NCBI GenBank assembly: GCA_016793445.1 | Contig: JAEUME010000003.1 | Location: 1 to 64,000, forward strand | Direction of reading: 5' to 3' | Length of the DNA stretch: 64,000 nt | Source of the DNA: Hyphomicrobium sp. | Lineage (GTDB): Bacteria > Pseudomonadota > Alphaproteobacteria > Rhizobiales > Hyphomicrobiaceae | Shown: piece by piece, positions 46,605 through 55,185 of the stretch | How the letters are laid out: every line of letters starts with the position of its first letter | Position numbering within the stretch: the first letter of the stretch is position 1 | Translations under genes and position numbers: made by a program | The notes under the pieces: generated by a model | Told to the model about the DNA's origin: nothing | Database searches by the model: none | The model's input: the letters and a program-made list of their open reading frames with translations, nothing else

Positions 46605-48440
46605 TCATCCAAGCTGATATTCAGGCAAGCTGAGAAGAGCATGCATCAGCATGCGCAGGCTCTCCTCCATATAGCTCTGCGCCGCGGCGATATCGTTGGT
46701 GCCAAGCTGACTTTCGAGAAACGCCGCCAGGCGCTCCTGTGTCTGGGGCGAGGGCGCAACGATGAACATGCGCGCGACAAAGAAACCGACGACGTCCTGC
46801 GGCGTCTTCAGGAGAGCCTTTGAATCGCGCACCATGCGCGTCAAGTTGAGTTGCGCCGTGTGGCGTGGCAGCGGCTTGACCCGCTCAAGGGCCTCTTGCC
46901 AACCGCGATAGCTGGCGTAACGCGTGTTGAAGTCCTCATCACGGTCAGCATTCATGTTGGACATGGACGTCAAGTCCTTGTCGTCCGGCGCCGTCGCCGT
47001 CGTGATGTCGATGCCTTGCGAGGTCTTTTCGCTAACCGAAAGGATCTGATAAACGCCACCCGGGTACCGGTCGGGCGGGATGAACCCGATATCGGGAAAG
47101 ACGACGTCGCGTGCGAAGTTGCCCCGTTCGATGAGCAGGCCGGGCGTGATCCAGCTTCGCCCTTGCGCCCAGCCGGCCACAGTCGGCGGCCAAAACAGGG
47201 TTTGCCCAAGGGCTGTTGTCGTTTCATGGAAGTCGGGGACGCCCGGCACGGAGCGCAGTCCCAGCTTCTTGTAAGTCGAAACGAGCAATTCCACCGGGCT
47301 CTTGATGTGGCCGCCACAGCTCGCGTCCGAATAGAAATCGCGCGACAGGAATATGGCGTTGAGCAGGGGCGCGAGCTGATAGTTGTTGTCGCGCAGAACC
47401 GCCCCCAGCTTTTTGCCCATCTGAGGCGAGATGTCGTCGCGCACGAAGAAACGGTAGATCTTGGTGGCGACGAAATCCGCGGTCGCGGGCTGCTTCAGAA
47501 TGATATCGATAACACCGACGCCGTCGAAATTGCCCTTCTGGCCAAGGAACGACTTCTCGCCCGCATCGTGCTCGGCGTCGTTGATGACGAATTTCGTGCC
47601 TTTGAAGTTCCAGCCGGTGAAGGCGCGCGCGCCTTCACGGATATCGCTCTCCGCGTAGTTGCCTACGCCCATGGTGAAGAGTTCCATGATCTCGCGGGCG
47701 AAGTTTTCGTTGGGTGCGCCTTTGACGTTTACCCCTGCGTCAAGGTACGCGAGCATGGCGGGATCCTGGGCCACGCCGATCAGCAGCGTGCGGAAGTCGC
47801 CGAGGCCCTTCTCCTGGAAGAGCTGAACCTGCTTCAGCATTTTGCGATAGTCACGTACCTTGTCTTCGCTGGTGGCGAAGTGTCCGTGCCAGAACAGCGC
47901 CATCTTCTCTTCGAGCGGCCGTTGCGTCGTCAGCATGCGGTGCGCCCACCAGTAGCCGAGCCGCTCGGTTTCGAGCTTGGAGGCGCGCAGCCAATAGAAG
48001 AAGCGGTTGACGACAGGTTGCAGACGGCGGTTGCCAGACGGCTTCACCTTTACGCCGAGCGCTTCGCCTTTTTCCTTGGCCAGATCCGTGACCGCGGGCC
48101 GGCTCGGCGGGAACGGATCGAGGCCTTCCTCCCAGGCACCTGATTCATCGAAGGGCTGAGCCTGGGAATTATCCACGCTCTGCGGGACGGTGAGTTCACG
48201 CACGAGGTCTGCCGGGTCGCGCTTGGCCAGTTCCGCAATGGCGTTGGGCGTTTCGCCGAAGCCGGCACGCTCAATGAGATGCGCTGCACGGGCCGCATTC
48301 CAGTCGGCAGCGGTGATGGGGGTCAGATCGTCGGTCCAATCCGCGCCACCGGCGCATATATTGGTATTGGCGGCGTTGGCGCTCAAGCTCAGGCAGACCA
48401 GCATTGCCAGCGGCGCTGCTGCTTTGAAAGGACGTGTCAT
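46605..48440 (-). CDS. DUF1800 protein, Sec-exported
   Basis: The 611-residue product has a signal peptide (AAAPLAMLVCLSLSANA, cleavage near 26) and the DUF1800 core: ARAAHLIERAGFGETPNAIAEL at the start, WWAHRMLTTQRPLEEKMALFWHGHFATS, LFTMGVGNYAESDIREGARAFTGW, and WPPTVAGWAQGRSWITPG. Tryptophan- and histidine-rich clusters such as WHGHFATS and YRFFVRD may contact metal or glycan. It is first in the two-gene DUF1800-DUF1501 operon. A GTG at 48452 would add four residues. The pair is thought to act in the periplasm on an unknown polymer. Confidence 0.88.
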   Translation of the reverse strand: MTRPFKAAAPLAMLVCLSLSANAANTNICAGGADWTDDLTPITAADWNAARAAHLIERAGFGETPNAIAELAKRDPADLVRELTVPQSVDNSQAQPFDESGAWEEGLDPFPPSRPAVTDLAKEKGEALGVKVKPSGNRRLQPVVNRFFYWLRASKLETERLGYWWAHRMLTTQRPLEEKMALFWHGHFATSEDKVRDYRKMLKQVQLFQEKGLGDFRTLLIGVAQDPAMLAYLDAGVNVKGAPNENFAREIMELFTMGVGNYAESDIREGARAFTGWNFKGTKFVINDAEHDAGEKSFLGQKGNFDGVGVIDIILKQPATADFVATKIYRFFVRDDISPQMGKKLGAVLRDNNYQLAPLLNAIFLSRDFYSDASCGGHIKSPVELLVSTYKKLGLRSVPGVPDFHETTTALGQTLFWPPTVAGWAQGRSWITPGLLIERGNFARDVVFPDIGFIPPDRYPGGVYQILSVSEKTSQGIDITTATAPDDKDLTSMSNMNADRDEDFNTRYASYRGWQEALERVKPLPRHTAQLNLTRMVRDSKALLKTPQDVVGFFVARMFIVAPSPQTQERLAAFLESQLGTNDIAAAQSYMEESLRMLMHALLSLPEYQLG

Positions 48441-48815
48441 AAGGTTCACCAAGAGCTAGGGTATGGGGACGTTCGCAAAGCGAGCGGTGGACGCGAATGG
48501 CTGGCGGTAGCACATCAAGGACCCCATAGCCTTTTCCGGCATCCCGCCAACCAAGTGGTCAAGGTACATCCACGCGATGATTGGGCAAGCCGACGTAGGA
48601 CTAAAACGGCGTGAAACGCGACCTAGGTCGTAAGGTCTTTCGGTAAAATGCTTGTGTTGGATCGCAATTGCGGCGGTGCATCAAAGATCGGTCCCCGGCG
48701 GGACAAGCGCGCAGCCGGAAAAAAGCGAGGTCCCTTCTGCGGCCCTTGACCTCTGCTGGCTTGCACAGCATTACGGCCAGACCCGTCTTGTTGGAAAAAG
48801 AGATAGACCGCACAC
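48441..48815. other. Divergent intergenic region with a 12-base palindrome
   Basis: CGACCTAGGTCG at 48619-48630 is a perfect palindrome between the divergent DUF1800 and FAH-family genes. It could be an operator for one or both. No clear -35/-10 pair or second copy was found in the region. Confidence 0.35.
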
Positions 48816-49664
48816 ATGAAACTGGTTCGATTTGGTGAGCTTGGCGCCGAGAAGCCGGGCATCGTCGATAGCGTAGGCAAGATCCGTGACCTGTCCGCGC
48901 ATATACCTGACTTTACTGGGCAGTATCTGAGCCCGGCTTCCCTCGACGCCATCCGCAAGATCGACGTATCGGAGCTTCCGCAGGCGCCCGATGGCGTGCG
49001 CATCGGCGCGCCGGTCGCCGGTACGCGCACGTTCATCGCGATCGGCCTCAACTATGCCGATCACGCCAAGGAGACAGGCCAGGAAATCCCCGCCGAGCCG
49101 ATCCTGTTCAACAAGGCCGCAAGCTGCATCTGCGGCCCGTTTGACGACGTGATCTATCCTAAGAACTCCGACCGCATGGATTGGGAGTGTGAGATCGCCT
49201 TCGTCATCGGAACGCGCGCCCGCTACGTCAAGGCGTCCGATGCGGTGAAGTACATCGCCGGCTACACCATCTGCAACGACGTCTCGGAGCGTCGCTGGCA
49301 GATGAAGCGCAATGGCCAGTGGGTGAAGGGGAAGTCTGCCGAGACATTCGGCCCGCTCGGGCCGTGGCTCGTCACACCCGATGAGTTGCCCGACCCGCAC
49401 AATCTAGGCATGTCCCTCGACGTCAACGGAGCGCGCAAGCAACAGGGGTCGACGTCGACCATGATCGTCAGGATCCCCGAACTGCTTGCCTATGTGACGG
49501 AGTTCATGGTGCTGGAGCCTGGTGACGTGGTCACGACGGGCACGCCGCCGGGCGTAGGCTCGGCGCGCAAGCCGCCCGAGTATCTTCAGGCCGGGGACGT
49601 TATGACGTTGCAGATCGAGAAGCTTGGCTATCAGCGCCAGGTGGTTGTGCCGTTCAAGGCCTGA
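48816..49664 (+). CDS. Fumarylacetoacetate hydrolase (FAH) family protein
   Basis: Cytoplasmic Mg2+-dependent C-C hydrolase, decarboxylase or hydratase of the FAH superfamily. The 282-residue protein shows IGLNYADHAKETGQEIPAEPILFNK near residue 75, and the metal ligands in DRMDWECEIAFVIG (Glu-x-Glu) near 125, followed by GYTICNDVSERRWQ and GDVVTTGTPPGVGSARKPPEYL. This set is typical of ureidoglycolate lyase-like and 2-keto-acid FAH enzymes. No catabolic neighbours give a substrate. The ATG at 48816 lacks a strong binding site, but the N terminus MKLVRFGELGAEKPGIVD is that of the family. Confidence 0.87.
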   Translation: MKLVRFGELGAEKPGIVDSVGKIRDLSAHIPDFTGQYLSPASLDAIRKIDVSELPQAPDGVRIGAPVAGTRTFIAIGLNYADHAKETGQEIPAEPILFNKAASCICGPFDDVIYPKNSDRMDWECEIAFVIGTRARYVKASDAVKYIAGYTICNDVSERRWQMKRNGQWVKGKSAETFGPLGPWLVTPDELPDPHNLGMSLDVNGARKQQGSTSTMIVRIPELLAYVTEFMVLEPGDVVTTGTPPGVGSARKPPEYLQAGDVMTLQIEKLGYQRQVVVPFKA

Positions 49665-49690
49665 CAGCAGACACTGTTCGAAAAAAATCA

Positions 49691-49718
49691 AGCCGCGTGC
49701 CCGTTGTGGCGCGCGGCT
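49691..49718 (+). terminator. Hairpin after the FAH-family gene
   Basis: Arms AGCCGCG and CGCGGCT enclose a 14-base loop and are followed by ATTTG; seven A precede the left arm. Likely a weak terminator. Confidence 0.55.
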
Positions 49719-49762
49719 ATTTGTCAGCGGAGGCGACTGGAGATCGGACGGACAGGGCGTGA

Positions 49763-49897
49763 TCAGAAGGATGTGACGACGGACTGTTCCGCGACAAGGT
49801 TGGCATGGTTTGCCGGCCGTAGCGGGAGGAGCGCAAGACTGACGACCAATGAAAACGCCGCGAGCAACGGAATTGCGATAAAACGCGAAATGGTCAT
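49763..49897 (-). CDS. Small membrane protein, 44 residues
   Basis: The product MTISRFIAIPLLAAFSLVVS followed by LALLPLRPANHANLV and a short polar tail has one hydrophobic helix near residues 7-27. Its ATG at 49897 is preceded by AGGAG at a spacing of seven bases, the strongest ribosome binding site in this part of the window, which is the main evidence that it is a gene. It sits between two strong hairpins. No family is known to me; a regulatory or assembly microprotein is possible but unproved. Confidence 0.5.
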   Translation of the reverse strand: MTISRFIAIPLLAAFSLVVSLALLPLRPANHANLVAEQSVVTSF

Positions 49898-49984
49898 GAT
49901 TGTACTCCTACACATGCCCTCTGTTTGCGCGCTTGATACGCGTTCGTCAAGGCAGCAGCGCGATGGTTCGGAGGCGGGTTCGTG

Positions 49985-50032
49985 AAAACAATTTGGCCTG
50001 CGTGTGTTGTGCTCACGCAGGCCAATTGTTTT
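49985..50032. terminator. Strong bidirectional terminator
   Basis: A 19-base-pair stem with one bulged T, AAAACAATT/AATTGTTTT outside and GGCCTGCGTG/CACGCAGGCC inside, flanked by A and T runs. It ends the minus-strand transcript of the large membrane protein. Confidence 0.93.
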
Positions 50033-50052
50033 CAGCGGATCACACGTTGCGC

Positions 50053-53000
50053 TCAAGCCTCACGATTGCGGGGAGCCGGCTTCTGGATGAAACCCGGAAA
50101 CCGCTGTGCTTTGCGCGGAGCAAGCCGCTGGTTGATCTCAGCCCATGACAAGGGATCGGCCAGATTCAACTCGTTGAGGCCGTCCCGCACGTACTTGAGT
50201 TGTTCCATAAGCGCTTGCTCTTCCTGCAGCAAACCGTCATCGGGCTGCGCCGCCCGCTCCAGTTCCTCGATGAGGTAGGAGATCATTCCGGACTCTGGAA
50301 ACAGCATGTAGTGCGCATGGTCTTCTTCCATGCGGTTTTGAACCAGATCGACGATCTGGCGCTTCGTGTTGTTCTCGCCGGCTTCCTGATAAAGCCGCTG
50401 AATCGCGTCATCCAGAACCTGCCCCTGCTCTTTCTGGAAGGTATCGAGATAGTTCGCCAGGTTGGCGTTGGAATAGCTGACGGCGAGCAGCGATTTGTAA
50501 GCCTGCATGATGGCCGTGCGGGCGGCCAGGGATCGCAGCCTCTGGTCGACCGTCTGCATGTCGAGATTGATTGCACTCAGCAGTTCCTGTCGGCAGTAGC
50601 CGCTCCACTGGTCTATCTGCTCCTGCGACATTTCCGCCAGCTTGGCCTGCGGCCGCTCCAGCCGCCGGGCCTGCTGTTCGAGGGGCAACTCGGTCTGCGA
50701 GTCGCTCAACCGGCCGCCATCGATGACGGAGCGTTCCCTCTCGTCGAACAGGAAGCCGCGGTCGATCGCGTATTGCGGATTGGGCTGCGAACCGGCCAGG
50801 ATTGTGAGCAGCGTCTCATACAGGACGGGGCGGATGCAGTAGCGGTCTTCCACGTTCTTGTCGGGCGCGACGGCGCCAACCGTTGCGCCCGCGTTCAAGA
50901 CGCGGCGGACGACGCGCAGCTCGTAAGGATCCCTCAGTTCCGCAAGCGTCACGGTGGATGTGAAGCCTTCGGTTTCGCGAATCGGCTCCAACGTGTGCAG
51001 AACGATGTCGGCATGCTCGCGCGGATACGGCTCGAGCGCCGCCCCGACGAGCTTATGAAGCTGGGCCTTCTCCTTGGCGGTCGCGTCCGTCTTGAAGTGC
51101 TTGTCGCAGACTGACGAGAGGTACTCGCGCAATTCGCTGCGCACGCGGTAGCGCTCGGGGTCGATGCTGATCGTCTCGACCGCGCCGATGTCGGCGCCCG
51201 CCGTCAACACCATGCGGATGCGATTGGCCGTCGGCCTGTCCATGGTCGACAAATCGCACATGGCCGAGAAGCCGTCGGAATAGGTCATCGGCCGCAGTGC
51301 GTTAAGCGTCAGCCACGCCGTCTCATGGGGATGGGGGCCGAGTGCTGCGTTGATCGTCGCTTCGAGCTGCGCCCCGGAACGTGCCTTGAATGTCGGCACA
51401 TCGGAGAGCGGGGAACGGACCGCGTTTGCGCCAAACAGGCCGGACATGAAGATCAGCGCGTCCAAGCCGATCGCGATGGCCAGCGCCAAGTAGGCAAGCC
51501 GGTTTCCATCCTGGAACGCGTTCCACGTCACGACGAAGCGATGCGCCTTGTCGTCGCGCGAAAGTTCGATGTGGTTGATCTTGGTGCGCAAGGCATCGGT
51601 GTCGGCGCTGGGCAAAGCGCTGTCCTGCAAGCAGCGGCGGGCAAATGCAAAGAGTTCGTCCGTGTTCTTGTTGGCGACGAGCTTGTCGCCGCCCGAGCAG
51701 CCCGATCTGAACACCTTCGTGCCAGCCTGCAATGCAAAGAGGTTGGCCGCGGCATCGAGCGCGCGCTTGGGGTCGCAATCGAGCCCCTGAGCCTGGTCCT
51801 TTGTTTCCGGGGTCGACTGCAACGCGCCATGGATATCGCTGCACAGGGTCTGCAACCCGGCCAGCCGTTCGCTGGAAGGGTTCTCGCGGAATTCGCTGAT
51901 CGAGCGCTCAAACGAGGGCACGAGGCGGGAGGGGTCGAGCCGCTGGCCGACATCCTCTTTGGCGGTGTCTTGCGCCAGCGCGATGCGTTGTTCCGCCGTC
52001 TCGGCCTCACCTTTCAACTTGGCGAGGTCGCCATCGAGCGTGGCAAGCTCGCGGTCAATGGCGGCCAGGCGGCTTTCAACGGTGGAGAGGCGCTTTTGCG
52101 CGTCCTTGGCACGTTCCTCAGCTACTTTGTAGGCGTTCTGCAGCAGGCTCAGTTCGGCCATGCGCTGGCGGTAGACCGGCCCGCGGCCCTGCTTGCCGGT
52201 ACCTTCCACGCCCTTGTCCTCGGCCAAGGCTTCCACACGCTTTGCGTCAACCTCACGCGCCTTGGCGTCGAGGTCGGCCTTCTTCTCGGCGTACTCCGCC
52301 GCAAGTCCCGGCCGATCGCCGGCGAGGCGGCTCTTTTCTTCCGTGAGCGACACCTTCTTGCCGGACAGGCCCGCTTGCCCCGACTGGGCCGAGGCCATGC
52401 GCTCCTGCTGTTCCTTGACGGCGCGGCGCCGGTCTTCGATCTGGTTATTGATATATCGATCGAGCGCGCCTTGCGACGTGGCGGCGATGCCCGCGATCTG
52501 TTCCAGATTGTTCTGGTACTGGGTCCAGGCATCGCTCTGCAGCAGCGTTGCCGTTTCAGAGGCATTGCGTTCGCCAATGACGGTCTCAATGTCGGCGATG
52601 ATGCCGGAAACTTGGTTCTGCGCGCGCAACTCTGCGGCACGGACACGTTCGGACTGCGGGAAGATGGCTGTAAAGAAACTATCGAACGAGAAGAAGACGG
52701 ATGTTCCCATGCAGGCGAGGAACATCACCCAGAGCATGGTGTTACGCAGAATGACGCGACCGCCCTGTAGGTAGGGCCGCACGACGTCACTTGCCGCGTA
52801 AACGGCAAACAGTGCCACCACGAGCAGTCCGAAGACGAAGATCAACAGCTTGTCGCCGATCTTCGACCATTCCAGTGACTCGCTACCGGCTTGGCGCACG
52901 TCGGCCTGTCCGGTCCACTGCATGTAGAGGACGAACCCGGTAATGAAGAGCAGAATGGCGATGCCGGCGCCGATCCATGTTTGGATGTGCGGATTGACCA

Positions 53001-53361
53001 GACGTCTGCCGCCGGCCGTCTGCGACTGCATGTTCATGCCGGTGGCGAAGCTCTCGCCGATCAGCCACGCAACGATCAGCATGATCCCTTGGATGCCGAA
53101 CGTGATCATGGCGGAGAGCACGGGCTCGCCCGTGAAGTTATACATGCCCTCCCAGGTGCGCATTCCCGCGGCGATCGACAGGACGATGCCCGTCAGGCCC
53201 AGGAGAGCAAGCTGCCAGCTCGAAAAGATCGTGTCCTCAAGCTTGGCCCAGAGGCGCTTGGCAATGCTCGTGCGCAGAAGAAAGCGCGCGAGAAGGAATA
53301 GAACGACTGCCGCGATCAGCGGACGGGCGTTATAGTCTTTTGCCAGTGCGACGAGATCCAT
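50053..53361 (-). CDS. Large membrane coiled-coil protein with duplicated C-terminal domain, unknown family
   Basis: The 1102-residue protein has hydrophobic helices at about 13-31, 48-66, 82-102, 128-147, 172-190, 208-226 and 621-641. Residues 305-475 are coiled coil rich in Ala, Glu, Lys and Arg. Four Cys lie at 507, 529, 555 and 577. Arg/Lys-rich loops after helices 1, 3 and 5 suggest that residues 227-620 face the periplasm and the C-terminal 460 residues the cytoplasm. Two homologous units, about 666-748 and 769-852, share AAL-x-P-x-P-x-E, GF, R-x-VL-x-AGA-x-x-GAV and RY-x-x-R. I do not recognise a family. It is divergent from zur with a 390-base gap that includes a Zur box. The gene ends at a strong terminator. 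Confidence 0.85.
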   Translation of the reverse strand: MDLVALAKDYNARPLIAAVVLFLLARFLLRTSIAKRLWAKLEDTIFSSWQLALLGLTGIVLSIAAGMRTWEGMYNFTGEPVLSAMITFGIQGIMLIVAWLIGESFATGMNMQSQTAGGRRLVNPHIQTWIGAGIAILLFITGFVLYMQWTGQADVRQAGSESLEWSKIGDKLLIFVFGLLVVALFAVYAASDVVRPYLQGGRVILRNTMLWVMFLACMGTSVFFSFDSFFTAIFPQSERVRAAELRAQNQVSGIIADIETVIGERNASETATLLQSDAWTQYQNNLEQIAGIAATSQGALDRYINNQIEDRRRAVKEQQERMASAQSGQAGLSGKKVSLTEEKSRLAGDRPGLAAEYAEKKADLDAKAREVDAKRVEALAEDKGVEGTGKQGRGPVYRQRMAELSLLQNAYKVAEERAKDAQKRLSTVESRLAAIDRELATLDGDLAKLKGEAETAEQRIALAQDTAKEDVGQRLDPSRLVPSFERSISEFRENPSSERLAGLQTLCSDIHGALQSTPETKDQAQGLDCDPKRALDAAANLFALQAGTKVFRSGCSGGDKLVANKNTDELFAFARRCLQDSALPSADTDALRTKINHIELSRDDKAHRFVVTWNAFQDGNRLAYLALAIAIGLDALIFMSGLFGANAVRSPLSDVPTFKARSGAQLEATINAALGPHPHETAWLTLNALRPMTYSDGFSAMCDLSTMDRPTANRIRMVLTAGADIGAVETISIDPERYRVRSELREYLSSVCDKHFKTDATAKEKAQLHKLVGAALEPYPREHADIVLHTLEPIRETEGFTSTVTLAELRDPYELRVVRRVLNAGATVGAVAPDKNVEDRYCIRPVLYETLLTILAGSQPNPQYAIDRGFLFDERERSVIDGGRLSDSQTELPLEQQARRLERPQAKLAEMSQEQIDQWSGYCRQELLSAINLDMQTVDQRLRSLAARTAIMQAYKSLLAVSYSNANLANYLDTFQKEQGQVLDDAIQRLYQEAGENNTKRQIVDLVQNRMEEDHAHYMLFPESGMISYLIEELERAAQPDDGLLQEEQALMEQLKYVRDGLNELNLADPLSWAEINQRLAPRKAQRFPGFIQKPAPRNREA

Positions 53362-53751
53362 TTCGCGCTAACCTCTCTGTCCCGCCAGATGGAGCGATGG
53401 CGTTATGATCCGTTCGTTTGCCATATTTGGCCAAGGAACGGGCCAAGATTACGTCCCAATCGCGCCTTGCGCATGAAATTATTTCAGAAAATCCGGTCTG
53501 AAGATTACCGCCGGTCCGAAAAGGCCTAACCAAGCATGGCGGACCGACGGCTCATTTGGGGACCGAACACGAGATTGTTAAGACCGTTTGAACCGCTGAG
53601 CCCGGCGGTTGCGTAGTGCTGCGTCGTGAGGTGCTATACTATGACACTGAATTTCAAGGGCCCTTCCGGCAGGTCGCTCTTGACCCGGCCTCGTCGGCGC
53701 GGCAAGGCGGGTGAAAATAATTGGATCTGTGGTCAACTCTGAAAGGTTTAG
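53362..53751. other. Divergent intergenic region between the large membrane protein and zur
   Basis: This 390-base region contains the Zur-type box (53631-53647). A near-palindrome TTGCCATATTTGGCCAA lies at 53418-53434, close to the start of the large gene on the minus strand. No other structure was noted. Confidence 0.6.
53631..53647 (+). promoter_or_regulatory. Zur-type operator overlapping a -10 box
   Basis: GTGCTATACTATGACAC is a near-perfect 17-base palindrome, GTG-x-x-ATA-C-TAT-x-x-CAC, close to the TATA-rich Zur consensus of alphaproteobacteria. TATACT within it would serve as -10 on the plus strand, so binding would block transcription of zur-znuCB 105 bases downstream. Confidence 0.65.
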
Positions 53752-54240
53752 ATGCCGACGGCCGCCAACGAGGAAGCCAGAGCCAAGGATCGCGTGAAAG
53801 CATCCATCGAGCAGGCTGAGCAGATATTTACCGAAAAGAACCTCCGCTTCACCGAACTTCGCCGCAAGGTGTTCGAGGAGATCGCGTCCACCCAGGAGAG
53901 CGTAGGCGCCTATGAGGTGCTCGACCGTCTGGCAAGAAAAGGGACGCGGCTGGCGCCTATCTCGGTGTACAGGGCGCTGGATGCGCTTTTGGAAGCCGGA
54001 GTCGTGCACCGGCTGGAAAGCAAGAATGCCTATTTCGCAAGCCGCCGGCCGCAAGGACGCAACGGGCGCCGCCCGATGTTCCTGTCGTGTGAGCAGTGCG
54101 GGCACGTCTTCGAAACGGACGGAGAGGACATCTTCGTCGCCATCGATACGGCCGCTCACGAGGCCAAGTTCACGCCGCGCGTCAAGTTCGTCGAGGTGTC
54201 GGGGACCTGCCAAGCCTGCGCCGGCCGAGCAAAAGATTGA
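53752..54240 (+). CDS. zur: Zinc uptake regulator of the Fur family
   Basis: Zinc-sensing repressor. The 162-residue product has the Fur winged helix (LRFTELRRKVFEEIASTQESVGAYEVLDRL) and the dimerisation domain with two CxxC pairs (SCEQCGHVF and TCQACAG) that bind structural zinc, plus His residues in the DTAAHEAKF segment. It is followed 56 bases later by znuC and znuB, so the operon makes this Zur rather than Fur. A Zur box upstream suggests autorepression. The first 25 residues are a charged, helical extension. Confidence 0.93.
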   Translation: MPTAANEEARAKDRVKASIEQAEQIFTEKNLRFTELRRKVFEEIASTQESVGAYEVLDRLARKGTRLAPISVYRALDALLEAGVVHRLESKNAYFASRRPQGRNGRRPMFLSCEQCGHVFETDGEDIFVAIDTAAHEAKFTPRVKFVEVSGTCQACAGRAKD

Positions 54241-54296
54241 AGCGCCGAAAGTCGAAGCCGTGAGCCGTCGCGCCACTCGCTGGGAGACCCGCAAGC

Positions 54297-55181
54297 TTGT
54301 CTGCCGCTGAACACGACACGTCGCCATGCCCCGCCGATCATCCTTCCCATGGCGGCCATTTCGAACATGGACCGCAGTGCGGTTGCGGCCACCATGAGGC
54401 GACCCCACCCGATCCGGGTGCTCTCGTTTCAGCGCGCGGGCTCGCCATTGCCCGTGGCGGGCGCACATTGCTGTCGGGAGTCGATCTTGACGTGCGGCGC
54501 GGGGAGATCGTCACGTTGATCGGCCCCAACGGCGCGGGGAAGTCGACGCTCGTGAAGCTGGTGCTCTCGATCCTGAAGCCCGATCGCGGTACGATCTTCA
54601 AGCCCGCAGATACGCGTATTGGCTACGTGCCGCAAAAGTTCGAGGCTGACCGGACCATTCCCATGACAGTGGCGCGCTTTCTGGCGCTGGGCAACGATGT
54701 GCATGCCGGGGAGGTTACGAAGGCCCTGGCCGAGGCCGGCGTGGCGCACACGGCAAATCAGCAGCTTACCGAGCTTTCAGGTGGCGAGACGCAGCGGGTG
54801 CTCATTGCGCGGGCCTTGCTGCGAAAGCCCAACCTGCTCGTGCTCGACGAGCCCGCAAGCGGGGTGGACTACGCGGGCGAGGCAGAACTCTACGACCTCA
54901 TCGGCACGCTCCGCGACCGCCATGGGTTGGGTGTCCTGCTCGTCAGCCACGATCTTCACGTCGTGATGGCAAAGAGCGACCGGGTTCTCTGTCTCAATGG
55001 CCACGTATGCTGCTCGGGCCGGCCCGAAGCCGTGGCGCGCTCGAGCGAGTACGTACGCCTGTTTGGACCCGAAGCGGCCCGCTCGCTGGCCATCTATCAT
55101 CATCACCATGATCACCGGCACGACATTACAGGGGCGGCGCTGCCCATCGCGGATGGCGCTTCGGGCGGGCAGGAGAGCTAA
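54297..55181 (+). CDS. znuC: Zinc ABC transporter ATP-binding protein with His-rich ends
   Basis: ATPase of the zinc importer. The 294-residue product has Walker A GPNGAGKST, signature LSGGETQR, Walker B LLVLDEP and switch VSHD, as usual. The N terminus adds a metal-binding-like segment of about 23 residues, HPSHGGHFEHGPQCGCGHH, and the C terminus carries HHHHDHRHD; both may sense or store zinc. TTG at 54297 is the only in-frame start with a ribosome binding site (GGGAGA at 54282). znuB begins five bases after the stop. No znuA is in the window. Confidence 0.93.
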   Translation: MSAAEHDTSPCPADHPSHGGHFEHGPQCGCGHHEATPPDPGALVSARGLAIARGGRTLLSGVDLDVRRGEIVTLIGPNGAGKSTLVKLVLSILKPDRGTIFKPADTRIGYVPQKFEADRTIPMTVARFLALGNDVHAGEVTKALAEAGVAHTANQQLTELSGGETQRVLIARALLRKPNLLVLDEPASGVDYAGEAELYDLIGTLRDRHGLGVLLVSHDLHVVMAKSDRVLCLNGHVCCSGRPEAVARSSEYVRLFGPEAARSLAIYHHHHDHRHDITGAALPIADGASGGQES

Positions 55182-55185
55182 AACC

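Noticed and set aside
46851..48143. Plus-strand frame of 430 codons opposite the DUF1800 gene
   Set aside because: Shadow frame; the DUF1800 motifs lie on the other strand.
51325..52770. Plus-strand frame of 481 codons opposite the large membrane protein
   Set aside because: Shadow of the coiled-coil coding region, whose codon pattern keeps the reverse strand open.
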